A DNA stretch of 64,000 nt from Dermatemys mawii (Eukaryota > Chordata > Testudines > Dermatemydidae): contig ML677364.1 of NCBI GenBank assembly GCA_007922305.1, forward strand, positions 22,179,326-22,243,325, written 5' to 3'. This document shows positions 27,400-38,696 of this stretch, piece after piece. Position 1 is the first letter of the stretch, and every line of letters begins with the position of its first letter. The position numbers and the translations under genes are program-made. The notes under the pieces are model-generated. The model ran no database searches. It saw only the letters and a list, made by a program, of their open reading frames with translations, and was not told the origin of the DNA.

Positions 27400-28005
27400 C
27401 ATTAGGTTTCTCCCAGTTGATTTAGGCCCATCTGTGTGTCCCTCTGCTATATACATTGGCCGAACTGAACAGTCCCTATGTAAAAGGATAAATGGACATA
27501 CATCAGATATTAGGAACAACAATATACAAAAACCTGTAGGAGAACATTTCAGTCTCCCTGGACTCATAATAACAGATTTAAAGGTAGCCATCCTGCTGCA
27601 AAAAAACCTTCAAGACCAGACTTCAAAGACAAACTGCTGAGCTACAGTTCATTTGCAAATTTGATACCATCAACTCAGGATTAAACAGAGACTATGAATG
27701 GCTTGCCAACTACAAAAGCAGTGTTTCCACACTTGGTGTTCACACCTCCAGATCAGCTGCTAGAAGATGGCCTCATACTCCTTGATTGAACTAACCTTGT
27801 TATCTCTAGCCTGATTGAACTACCGTATTATCTCTAGCCTGCCTACATATTTATAACTTCCTCTGGATACTTCCACTGCATGCATCTGACGAAGTGGGTA
27901 TTAGCCTATGAAAGCTTATGCTCCAATACGTTTATTAGTCTTTAAGGTGCCACAGGACTCGTTGTCGCTTTTGCAGGTCCAGACTAATATGGCTACCCCA
28001 CTGAT
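27400..28005 (+). mobile_element. Penelope-like element copy 2, with full 3' end
   Basis: The body encodes a GIY-YIG fragment (27425-27640). It is followed by 'gacgaagtgggtattagcct', 'atgaaagcttatgctccaat', and the terminal segment 'tctttaaggtgccacaggac ... ccagactaatatggctaccc'. This full 3' end is what appears inverted at the 5' side of the copies at 6697 and 52429. An internal ~35-bp tandem duplication around 'attgaactaaccttgttatc' lies at 27785-27840. The left edge is uncertain and no TSD was found. Confidence 0.8.
27428..27640 (+). pseudogene. Penelope-like GIY-YIG fragment, copy 2
   Basis: The translation contains SAIYIGRTEQSLCKRINGHTSDIRN and GEHFSLPGLIITDLKVAIL, clearly the same endonuclease domain as at 6781-7257. 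The frame is lost after 27640 (the copy at 6781 continues with matching residues for another 35 codons), so a frameshift breaks it. The histidine in the LPGH segment has become Leu. Confidence 0.8.
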
Positions 28006-28024
28006 TCTTGTGTTTCTTTGTTTT

Positions 28025-29830
28025 TTTTCAATAAATGGAGTGTTTTTTAAGTTGAAAACATACTTTATTAGTGCATACAGCAAAATATACCTTAGCCCAG
28101 GAAAGCAACAACCACTGCAAGTCATTGTACCAAACACAGCTACTGCATTTAAGTCCTGTGCAGAGCACCAGACATTACTGGTGGCTTTCAGCCTCAAATT
28201 GGTCCCTCAAGGGATCCCTAATCCTTGCAGTCCCACGCTGGGCCCCTCTAATAGCCCTGCTCTCTGGCTGTGCAAATTCAGCCTCCGGGTGTTGGACCTC
28301 CAAGGCTCATGCCTAAGTGAAGCTTTCACCCCTTCCTTCACAAATATTATATAGGGTACAGCAGGTGGATATAACCTTGGGGATGCTGTCTTCAGCCAAG
28401 TCCAGCTTCCCATAAAGAGAGCGCCAGAGGCCCTTCAAATGGCCAGAAGCACACTCCACAGTCATTCGGCACCGGCTCAGCCTGTAGTTGAACCGTTCCT
28501 GGCTGCTGTCCAGGCTTCCTGTGTAGGGTTTCATGAGCTATGGCATTAAAGGGTAAGCGGGGTCTCCAAGGATCAGAGTGGGCATTTTGACTTCCCCTAC
28601 GGTGATCCTCTGGTCTGGGAAAAAAGTCCCGGCTTGCAGTTTCTTGAACAGACCAGTGTTCTAAAAGATACGTGTGTCATGCACCCTTCCGGGCCAGCCT
28701 GCGTTAATGTTAATGAAACGTCCGCAGTGATCCACAAGTGCCTGGAGAACCGTAGAGAAATACCCCTTTTGGTTAATGTACTTGGAGGCTAGGTGATCTG
28801 GTGCCAGAATAGGAACATTTGTGTCATCTATTGGCTCCCTGCAGTTAGGGAAACCCATTTGTTCAAAGCCAGCCACAATGTCATGCACATTACCCAGAGT
28901 CACAGTTCTTCTGAGCAGGATGCCATTAATGGCCCTGCAAATGTGCAGCAACACAATTCCAATTGTTGACTTTCCCATTCCAAACTGGCTAGTGACAGAT
29001 CGGTAGCTGTCTGGAGTTGCCAGCTTCCAGATTGCAATAGCCACCTGCTTCTCCACCGGCAGAGCAGCTCTCAATCTCGTGTCCTTGTGCCACAGGGTGA
29101 GGGTAAGCTCCTCACACAGTCCCTTGAAAGTGGCTTTCTCATCCGAAAGTTCTGCAGCCACTGCTCGTCATCCCAGACTTGCATGACAATGTGATCCCAC
29201 CACTTAGTGCTTGTTTCCCGAGCCCAAAAGCGGCATTCCATGGTGGAGAGCATGTCCGTGAATGAGACAAGCAATTTCATGTTGTATGTGTTACGCGACT
29301 CGATATCGTCAGAGTCGTCCTCAGTGTCCGTTTGGATCTTGAAGAGTAACTCGACTGCCAAGTAAAACGTGCCGGTGAGACTCGTCAGCATGCTCCTCAG
29401 CGGTTCGGGCTCCATTCCCACAGACCGAAAGGGAAGACAGAGCATATCCCACAGAAACCATTGAAAGATGGCGCCAAATGTGGATGGAAACATAGGGATT
29501 GCTGAGATGCGAAACGATGCATCATGGGGTGTTGGGACAGGATCCAGAATGTCCTGCACCCCATGCCCCATTCCCACAAGCCACAGCACCAGAATGGGAA
29601 GAGGTGCTCTGTGGGATAGCTCCCCATAATGCACTGCTTCCAATGCCGCTTCAAGTGCCATGAATGTGCCCACACCAGTGCGCTTGCAGCTGTCAGTGTG
29701 GACAGACTGGAGTGCTTTCCCTGATGTGCTCTCTGAAGGCTGATTTAAGCCAAAGCGCTTTACAGCTTCAAGTGTGGCCAGTAGGTCTTTCCTACAAGGG
29801 TTGTGTGTGTGTAAAAATGGCACAGACACT
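28025..29830 (-). mobile_element. Harbinger transposon, broken and truncated copy
   Basis: On the minus strand this copy holds the leader and transposase gene of the same family as the element at 58023-61308. It ends at its downstream side, near 28025, next to the Penelope-like copy. The Myb-like second gene and both terminal inverted repeats are missing. The leader ('cacaccagtgcgcttgcagc', 29670-29690) matches the interior of the deletion derivative at 32131-32819. Confidence 0.8.
28313..29520 (-). pseudogene. HARBI1-like DDE transposase pseudogene
   Basis: Read 29520 to 28313, the blocks follow the order of the 58-kb copy: ARETSTKWWDHIVMQVWDDE (about 29150-29230), the HTH block VEKQVAIAIWKLATPDSYRS, the first Asp block (IDDTNVPILAP), the second Asp block (GRVHDTRIF), then SSQERFNYRLSRCRMTVECA with the third acidic residue, and GHLKGLWRSLYGKLDL. 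It is broken by a frameshift near 29150, a stop at about 28661 and an in-frame stop in the 'PLMPW' motif at about 28540. DDE transposases of this family cut and paste DNA together with a Myb-like partner; this copy cannot. Confidence 0.88.
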
Positions 29831-30430
29831 GGATGACGGTAAGAGAAAAACTAAAGAAATAACTCACTGTGACAAAAAGTATAATTTCGGTTGCTTTGTC
29901 TTTTGTGCCAAGCCTCCAATCCATTTTCTGCCAGTCTCAAGGTCTCAGCAAGGGCTCCCCACTGTTTATTTGCCAAGAGCTCAGCTGCTTATTAACCAGC
30001 CTTGCTGAAAAGAGTGCTTATTGTTAGACACTTACATGTCTTGCCAGTCATGGCTACATGTCTTCCCTGCCCCTCCATCTCGTTAGGTCTCTCTGACAAT
30101 GCCTTGTGTTTTATGTTTCACACTTTTTGAAGACTTTAATTGAGAAGGTGGCTCAGCCTAGACAACAATTTGGCCATTTCACACTGATATGTTGCCTTAG
30201 GTAATGAGATATCTGACTTATTTCTCTGAGAATATCAGGAAAGGTGTTCCCAATCACCCTAAGTGTTCTGATGTAACGTGCCTGCTGTGGGCTAAAACAT
30301 TGACTAAACTATTACTGGATTGCTATGGCTTACCCCACCCTTATTTTGAGGCCAGATCAACAACTGGATTACTTTGTAGGTAAACACTGGTATTCTCCCC
30401 CTCACTCTCACCCCCGGGGGAAAAAAGCTA
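29831..30430. other. intron sequence without gene
   Basis: No coding, RNA or transposon signal was recognised between the Harbinger copy and the MITE cluster that follows. Confidence 0.4.
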
Positions 30431-30439
30431 TGTATTTTT

Positions 30440-31012
30440 GCTGATATAATTGTCTACAGTAGGGGTCTTGTTTGCACAGCTATATTGGTCACTAATCACA
30501 CCCCGGAACAACATACCTGTAATGGCAAAAGCCTGTAGCGTAGACTTGAGGTATGTGTATAATTGTGTTGCTGTACTGGAGATACTTACTACAGCCACCG
30601 AAAGGGGGACAGGGTTCTTCTATGCTATACTACAAAGTTATGCCAATTTAGCTAAGTAGCTCATGGCTGTGAGAAATGTCATGGTCTGTGCAGTGTCATT
30701 AAGTCGAGTTAAGCTCTGGAGTAGACACTGCTAAGTTGGTAGAAGATTCCTCTTCCATTGCTGTAGTAAGCGTTTACACTATAGTGCTGCAGTGCCACTG
30801 TAGCATTTCTGATGTAGACGTGCCCTAGAAAATGTACCTCTCCAAGAGACAGCAGCTAGGTCAATGAAAGAATTCTTCTGTCGACTTAGCGGTGCCTACA
30901 CCAGAGTTCAGCTTGGTTCAACTACATTGCACAAGGCATGAATTTTTTTCACAGCCCTCAGAAGTTAAGCCAAGCTAACTTTGTAGTGTAGATCTACCCT
31001 TGGCCTAAGGTA
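30440..31012. mobile_element. MITE cluster (two 'gtagac'-type elements, possibly nested)
   Basis: One unit is bounded by 'gtctacagtaggggtcttg' (30452) and '...gatgtagacgtgccct' (30823). Another ends 'tgtagtgtagatctaccct' (30999). Interiors such as 'tctgtcgacttagcggtgcc' resemble those at 8766 and 62452. Internal boundaries are not resolved. Confidence 0.5.
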
Positions 31013-32130
31013 GTTCAAGCTTATATGGAGGAGGGCCAATCCTTCATCACCTGGACGCCTCTATGTTCATTAACACCTGGACAATGCCTGACAACTGTTT
31101 CACTCCTCGCCAGTTCATCTCAGTTACACAAGTTACCTGCTGCCAAAAAAGATCTAGGTCATTGCTCCTAAGATAGATTCAGTGCTGAGCAGCTTGCTCA
31201 AGCAAGCTTTTCATTCCTCGTAGAGGTTAATGTCTACTCCACTGGGATCCCTAGACAAGTGCATCAGCCTCCTGAAGAGGCCCTGTGTGTTTTGTTACTC
31301 TTGCTGAACAGTGTTTTATAGGTGTAAAACCTGTTCACTTATTCTTGTGCCTGAAAGAAAGATTGGCTGCTGCAATATATCGGGGGAGGGAGGAGGAGGG
31401 AGAGACTTTTTGTTTTTTTTAAGTTGCTGATGGTCACTTACATTTGCTACTCATTCAGGTATTTGTGTCCAGAAACAATGGGGATGCATTTGACACTTTA
31501 TAAATACACAAACAGGTGTTTTACTGCCACAGAGCTGTGATAGCCTTCATGTGCAGACACAGGCTATCTGTCCCCTTTGTGTGGAGTATAATATGATTAT
31601 AATGGTGACTGTCTAGTTCTGATAATGGTTTTTAAGAAACCATTATAACCGCAGGGTGCCTTGACCTTGCCTTGACTGGAGGAAACCATTCCAGATGGAA
31701 TCTTTCATCTAAATCTGTTTTTAAAAATGGTTTTTGGCGTTAGGGCTCTGTGAACTCCATGATCCCAGGTTCATGGGACTGCACGCACAATTTGCTATTG
31801 TGTCAAATTGCTACGGGATTCCATAACAGAATCTGCCCTTTTGCTGTAGCTGAGTGTCTGACGTGGCCATTTTGTCCTTTCGGGAACTTTCACCCCAAAG
31901 GGGAGTGTGTTAAGCTAGCAGCAGGGTGGGAGAAGGTACTGCCTAAAAAGGGAGCCCCAGAAAGCTGGAGGACAGCTCTCTGGGCTTGTTGGGAACTCCT
32001 TTGTCTATCTCTGAAAATGTGTCTCTTTTTTTGGGCTGTGTGGGGGACATGGTATCTAGGGGCTGAATTGATGAGTCATTGGTGCCAGGCAGAGCTCTGG
32101 GCTGCAAAATGTGCAGATTGAGGCAATCTG

Positions 32131-32819
32131 GAGCTTGGTTACACTGGCACTTTATAGATCTGTAAAGCTGCCAGGAGCGCTATAACCTACTACCCGTCCA
32201 GACTGGTGATGCACATAGAGCGCTATCAATCTGTGGTTATACTGGTCGTGGTAATCCTCCTTGCCAGAGGATTAACAGGTGTAGCGTATTGGGTGTTACA
32301 CTTTAGCTCCAGTGTAAACAGGTAGTAATAATACAGCGCTTTGAGTGATCTCTGGAAACGCCCCTAAGCAATTTAAGTCAATTAACCTCTCTTCCCTTTG
32401 TTTTGAACTTGGCTGGAGGAATGCGGAAGTACGTTTTCACAGCTTATCTGTAACTTGGCAAATGAACAATGCAAATGTTTACCTTGTGAGCGAGTGAGTA
32501 GCAGAAGGTTAGTAGGCTTTGCATTTCAAAGACAGTTTGACACTTTCAGCACACCAAAAATCCACTCGTGCTCTCCCTCCACATACATACAACACGCTCC
32601 TCCTAACCCCCCTCGTTTGAAAAGCACGTTGCACCCAGCTGAATGCTGGGATAGCTGCTCATAATGCACTACTCCCGTGCCAGTGCAAATGCCGCAAATG
32701 TGGCCACACCAGTGTGGTTGTGGCTGTGAGTATGGACACGCTGGAGCGCTATCCCTGGAGCTGTATCTGAAGGCAGGTATAACTAAAGCCACTATAAAGC
32801 TGTAAGTGTAACCAAGCCC
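32131..32819. mobile_element. Harbinger deletion derivative (non-autonomous)
   Basis: The left end gagcttggttacactggcac and right end 'taagtgtaaccaagccc' are inverted repeats matching the termini of the 58023-61308 Harbinger. The interior keeps leader-like sequence ('cataatgcactactcccgtg') and several agcgct-type motifs (32176, 32218, 32335, 32744) but no transposase. The right flank is TAA; the left flank has diverged, so the 3-bp TSD is not intact. Confidence 0.82.
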
Positions 32820-35788
32820 TAAGATGAGACTCCTGTAAATTTTTTTCTGGAAGTGATTTTTATTTTCCTTTCAGAACTGTAAATCCCTAGGGAAGCTTAT
32901 GAAAGATTGTTGATAAATACATGACACTAACTGTTTTATTCTACAATAGTATCAGACAAATTTAGTGTATATATCTTTTGAGGCTTTGTTTAAAAGTCAT
33001 ATCAGGTTTTCTATACTTAATATAGGCTGTCTAATATTGCATTGAATACATTTGACATTTGTCTGCGATTTTTGTTTTCTTGGGGCTTTTTGGGTCAGGA
33101 TGTAAAAATCTCCCCTGTGTTGTCTTTTATCCTGCAGCTGCTGCAACCTGTCAAGGAGCCTGCCTGCACATAGGAGACGGCCCTGGTTGAGCAGGGGCTG
33201 GCGCGGGTTAATGAACCAGCACCTCCCTCCACCCCGCAGTAACCTGGACTCTTTATGTCTGATCAGTACATTTGATCAGACATTGCCAGGTTCCCTTGGT
33301 TAAAAATTGGGTACCTGACCACCCTAAAGTTAAAAAACAGATTTTCTAGGTAAAACCTGGATGGGTGGCAACACCATCATCTCCCCATCTAATAAAAGAA
33401 TATCCCCTATATGAGGTAATGACACCAACTACAGAGAAGTAGAAGGAATAGAACAATTATTCACATCATATAATACGTAGATCTACCCCTCTCCCCTTCT
33501 TATCACCTCTTTTTAGCTGGAACCAGGGGACACAATTCTGCAGTGTGGTGGGTCAGCTCCAGGGTTGTTGGCACAAGCATGTGCTTAACTCCAAGTACAT
33601 GAGGCTGGCTCAGAGCCAAGTGCTCAGTATCTTGCAGAATCGTGCCCCATGGAGTATTTGCTTCAGTCACTCTAACATGTTTGCTTTCTTCACTTTCTTA
33701 ATTTTAGAGGTGTAGCGAAGGAAGGAGTGAAAGACTCTGAACTGGATTGTGTTATCAATGTTTATGACCGTGCACATTGCTCTGGTGTTTGGATCCATTT
33801 CCCAGCATGCTCCTAGCTTCATGCACCACGTTCTAAAACTTGCTTTCACAATGCTTCCCATCTCCTGTGATGCTCCAACGCTGTCTCTGTCCTTGGGTAC
33901 GTCAGTGTACCCAGAATGAGCAGAGAACCACCACGCTTTGAGCCTTCCTCCGCCGCCGTTGGGTGAGACGTAAAGAAAGGTGGAGCTCTGTTCTATGCCC
34001 TTTTGCTGCTACTTGTGCTAGATAGTAAGTGAGCAGTTACCCCATCTATGGTGGTTCCCGCGACACTGTCTCCCACTGGTAGTATGAGCCTGGGAGGAGA
34101 AGGACCATGCTAAACATTTCTATAGCACCTGCTAAAACTGGGTGATAAGCAGCTGGCACCTGGTCTCTTTCCCCCCTTTCCTGCTCCACATGGGATTAGG
34201 AGGTCATGCTCCATGACAATATGGTAATATTGCACGCATTAGGTTTATGGTAGTAGTTTGTTTACAGTTGCATCCTTGCTGGGCTGAATGAGGGACCTTT
34301 TGTGGCACCTGTCTTGCCAGAGAGAAGCAGCCAGCCTCGTCATGGAGAAGCGGGGAACGTGTGCACTGAGTGCTGATAGCGTCTCCTCGGGTCATATGTC
34401 AAAGGTCTTCTGTGTTGGCATGTTAAATTTGAAAATGTAATGAGAGAAAAACTATTTATCTTCTGGATTTTCAGCTGTTGATGGAATGAGATTTTTATCC
34501 TTCTCTTTCTTTCATGTGTACATCAGTGATGAGGGCTTTTATTACCCTTGTATTTATTTTAAAGAAGGAAGCTGTCTTGGCAGGGAAGCAAGCTGAAGAA
34601 TAAAGGAAGAAATTCATACAGAAGGGGGAAAGGATTTTTGTTCCCTATTAGCCGTGAAAGCATGTACCTTCTTGGGACAGACTTTTGAATATATTATTTT
34701 TCCCATTTCTCTGATGTGTCTAGTAGTCTTTAGGTGTACTTACAATAAACATAATAAAAACCTTAGCTAAATGGATGTGAAACCAAATAATTCTCTACCC
34801 CGCACCTGCCAGGTGTCCATACAAACTCCCTCTGTCACACAGCCCATTGAGAAAAAGCCTAAGTAGATGGGTTTTGCAGTGTGCCCCTAAAGATTAAGAA
34901 ATGAGGGCTCTGTTAGACTATAGAGAGGCAGAGGGAATGCACATGGCCTGCCCCCAGAGTACGAATCTAGTGACCCATCTAAACAGCTAGATTAGAGTGT
35001 TAGAAGGGTGCTCACTAATGTATGAGGAACCCAACCATAAATGGCTTTATAGTTTAAAATCAATGTCTTGTATTGCACCGAGAAAGGAACTGGAAGCTAA
35101 TGCAGGCTATGGAAGCACAGGCATAAGCGGTTCCTCATACAGGGATCACACTGGTGTGTGGGCAACAGCTTGAGATCGTTTTGACACACATCAAATCAAT
35201 ACTTTGACCTCTAGCTCTTTGCAGAAAACACCTATCTAGAAACTTTTTGAAAAAAATGATTGTTTTATACCCCCAGGGCTTATCTCAGCAATCCCTATCT
35301 CAAAGGATGCCAATTTAGGATCACTAACCCTACCTTGCATCCCCTGGGGCACAGCAAATCACAAAGGAATCTGACTAAGCATGTTGATTTTAGAGGTCTT
35401 AGGTCGATTTTTAAACAGAAGTTGTGATGCAACCTTAAAGATAGTTGTGCTGCTGCACCACTATAATGCAGGGTTTTTCTCCCATGACCAAGTAGGAAAA
35501 AGCAGAAGGAACTGAAGAGAACCTAGAGATACTGACAGAAGAGCACTCTGGTTTTTGGCAAGGTGAGAATTGTGCCGTGTGACTTGCACTGCAAGGTGTG
35601 GGGAAAGACTGCCGTTCAAATCTATCGTTCCAGTCCAACACTAAGTCCCAACTATCTGAGCTTACAATGATTTCAGCATTTTAGTAACTGCTGTCTGTTT
35701 GGGATTCACCTCTTGCCCTGCAACCCTGGGTGCTGAAAAGTGCTCACAATCAGCTTACACGCATGCAGGTCACACTTAAGTGTCAATG
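32820..35788. other. intron sequence without gene
   Basis: It contains an old SINE-like palindromic fragment at about 33525-33650 and an unplaced repeat-like segment at about 34860-35150 ('caatgtcttgtattgcaccg'). No coding segment was recognised. Confidence 0.4.
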
Positions 35789-35796
35789 TGCTAGCC

Positions 35797-36460
35797 CAGG
35801 GGTGGGCAAACTATGGCCCACGGGCCCCGTCTGCCCTGCTCGGGAGGCTCTCTGCCCGCACGGGTAGCGATCTGGCCTGTAGCTCCTGCCGGAAGCTTCA
35901 GCAGTTCTGCACACTCCGTGCTCCTGTGGGGCAGCGTGTCTAGCTCCCGTGGGCCATGTGGAGCCAGACATGCTGCGCAGTGTGGTAAGGGGACCAGGGG
36001 ATTGGATAAGGGGCAGGGAGGTCACAGGGGGCGGTCAGCAGGGTCAGGGAGCAGGAGGCAGTTGGATAGGGTGGAGACTCAGGGTAGGGGCAGTAAGGGG
36101 ACAGGGAACAGGGGTGTTGTAAAGGGTGTGGGGGTTCTGGAAGAGGTCTCAGGGGGAGGGGAGCGTGTGTGCATAGGAGTTGGGGCAGTCAGGGAGCAGA
36201 GGAGACAGGTAGGCGATGGGGTTCTGGGGGGCAGTTAGGATGGGGGATCCGGGAGGGGGTAGTCAGGGGACAAGGACCAGGGGGAGGGGGTTGGATGGGT
36301 TGGGGGTTCTGAGAGAGGCAGTCGGGAGTGGGAAGTGGGAGAGGGTCAGATAGCGGGTGGGGCCAGGCTGTTTGGGGTGGCACAGCCTTCCCTACCCGAC
36401 CCTCCATACAATTTTGGAAACCCGATGTGGCCCTTGGGCCAAAAGGTTTGCCTGCCCCTG
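35797..36460 (-). mobile_element. non-autonomous hAT element
   Basis: It starts caggggtgggcaaactat and ends with its inverse, aggtttgcctgcccctg. The flanking 8-mers tgctagcc (35789-35796) and tgctagag (36461-36468) share the first six bases. It is the same family as 13365-14080 in reverse: its right part carries 'gcacagccttccctacccga' and 'cccttgggccaaaaggtttg'. The interior is G-rich and non-coding. Confidence 0.88.
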
Positions 36461-36468
36461 TGCTAGAG

Positions 36469-37894
36469 TCTCCTAGTTCAGCCCTTCTGACCCCAGCAGC
36501 CTGTCTATAGCCCCACCACTGCATTCTGGCTTTCACCAGCCTTGATTACAACCAGCAAGATGTTCTGTGCCATGTCCAGCCCTCTCTTGGACAGTTCAGA
36601 GGAAATATGTGATTTGTTCTTCTAAAGACACAGAAACACATCCCAGCTTATTAACTTAACTGCGGTAAATACGCTATTCTCTACAAAAACAGCACTGATT
36701 TGGTTTATAGTAAATAAAACATTTATTAATGATTTGACATAAGTGATGCCAAGTAAAAGAAATAAGGCTAGAAATGGTAACAAGCAAATAAAAATGAAAA
36801 TGCATCTAAAAATCTAAAACTTAATCTAGCAAGGTACAGGCTTTGTTCAACGCGATTTCTCTCACCATTTTTCTTTTTTTCCAGCTGTGGCTGACTTTCT
36901 CAGTCAGGACCTTCCACAGCTGCACAAGGGGCTGGCTTCCCTTGTCTTCCTGGGTGACAGATCTTTGCCTAAGCAGGTTTTTCACCTATATTCAGTTCCC
37001 AGAGACTTCAGTCCCTCAACACCGTTGACTGAAAGACCCATCTCTCTGAGCTTCCGAGAGCGCTGGCGTCTTGTGTCTAGAGATGGATGCCAAAGATGGC
37101 TTCTGTCTTTGCGTACATCTTCCAAAGTTCAGTGACTGTGTTTCAAGATGCAGGATGACCTCATGCTGTTCTTTGCTTCCTGTGGGCCTCCCATCCCCCT
37201 GTATGTAAATGGGGCTCCCATTGTTTTGATTCCACCATGCTTAATTTACATAGAAAACAGATAAATAGCTGCCTTCTCTCCTGTCTGGGTGGGCCTCTTT
37301 CTCTCCCTGTTTAGCCACAGATTTTAAAGCATAATGTAATTAACTATCTGTATTTCCTTGTGTAGTGGTAATACGTACATTTCACAGCGATGTTAATCAC
37401 TGGTGTGTCATTAGCTTCCAGAAAATACTTCACCCTATACACTCTTATAATATAGTAATATTGTATGAAAATCAGCTGATTCAATAGCTTATCACTTGAG
37501 ATTCCCAGCCCCCATCTTTATAGACCAGTAAATCTTTGAAATGGAGTCTTCTGAGGGTCACCCCTCAAAGTAAAATTTATTCAAGCTATGAGGAAGGCGA
37601 CATGGAGTCTGGTGGTGAAGGAAGCTCCATGCTCTTTCTTTCCCATTTGTTGGCTTGGTAGCTTTTTTGCCCAATATGTAAAAATGGACATCTTTGTGTG
37701 AAGATAGGGCTGGCCAGAGAATCAAATACACATTCCTTTGTAAGGCAGACCTTTTTACCAACTCTCCCTGAAATGCCTGGTTTAAACACATTAGTCATAA
37801 TGCCAGCATATGTCCATTACTCTTAATACACACTGCCTGCATACACCACACAAAAATATTAATGATCAGTGAGTTATTAATTTATAAGTGATGC
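36469..37894. other. intron sequence without gene
   Basis: No gene, RNA or recent transposon was recognised. Confidence 0.4.
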
Positions 37895-37902
37895 CTCACA
37901 AG

Positions 37903-38040
37903 CATAGGTGCTCAAACTAGGGATGGTGGGGGTGCTGCCACACCTCCTGGCTTGAGCTGATTTCCATTATATACAAGGTTTACAGTTTGATTCAATGTCT
38001 CTCAGAGCCCCTACTATAAAAAATTTTTCCAGCGCCCCTG
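37903..38040. mobile_element. 138-bp hAT-type MITE, perfect 8-bp TSD
   Basis: The left end cataggtgctcaaacta and right end ccagcgcccctg are weak inverse copies. The 8-mer ctcacaag is duplicated exactly at 37895-37902 and 38041-38048. The interior has 'gtgctgccacacctcctgg' and 'ttgattcaatgtctctcag', a pattern seen in many turtle short DNA elements. Confidence 0.8.
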
Positions 38041-38403
38041 CTCACAAGTTTTTACATTTTAAAAGTTTTAACATGTTCAGAGGATTTCAAGGCTTAGTGC
38101 TCAGCCTGTCTGCTACCTTTGTTTCACCTAGTAAATCATGAGTCTAGAGTTGAGGGAGATGTGCGTATGATTGGATGCCACTCTTAATGACTGCAGACAG
38201 TTTTAATGAGTTTCAGACTGCCAGAAGCAGCTACCTACCTGCAGCTAACTGTGAAAGCTAGATGTTGAAAACACTTTCATTATGTTTTAAGTTTTTGCAC
38301 TCAATCCTTAGATCTTAAGTGAATGTACTAACCCTTACGTTCAGGCTTTTTTTCTTTAACTTTTATTGTGATAGTCCCATTGGCTGAAATGACTCCATAG
38401 GAT

Positions 38404-38688
38404 CAGGGGCGGTGTCAGCTGTTTTGCCGCCCTAGCAGCGAAGCAAAAAAAAAAAAAAAATCTGGTAGAGTTGCCACTGAATTGCCGCTAGCGGTTCAAA
38501 GCGGCGAAGCAGCCAGCCTCCGAAAGCTGCGGCATGCCACCCCAGTTACAGACGGCACGCCGTCCCCCAATGTTTGCCGCTGGTGCCTGCTCTCAGAGGA
38601 GCCGCCGCCGAGGGTGGCGAAATGCCACCCCGCAAATCATGCTGCCCTAGGTGACCGCCTGGGTTGCCTAGTGCTTGCGCCGGTCCTG
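38404..38688. mobile_element. hAT-type MITE, near-perfect 8-bp TSD
   Basis: It starts caggggcggtgtcagc and ends 'cttgcgccggtcctg', imperfect inverse ends. The flanks cataggat (38396-38403) and cgtaggat (38689-38696) match at 7 of 8. The body is rich in 'gccgcc' and holds an A17 tract. The Ala/Pro-like open frame through it is not a gene. Confidence 0.82.
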
Positions 38689-38696
38689 CGTAGGAT

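Noticed and set aside
27916..28197. Minus-strand 93-codon frame across the Penelope/Harbinger boundary
   Set aside because: It spans two unrelated elements and reads the antisense of Penelope-like 3' sequence, so it is not a gene.
31750..32121. A 123-codon + strand frame rich in Trp and Cys
   Set aside because: It has no recognised domain, splice context or family resemblance, and ends at the Harbinger derivative; length alone is compatible with chance.
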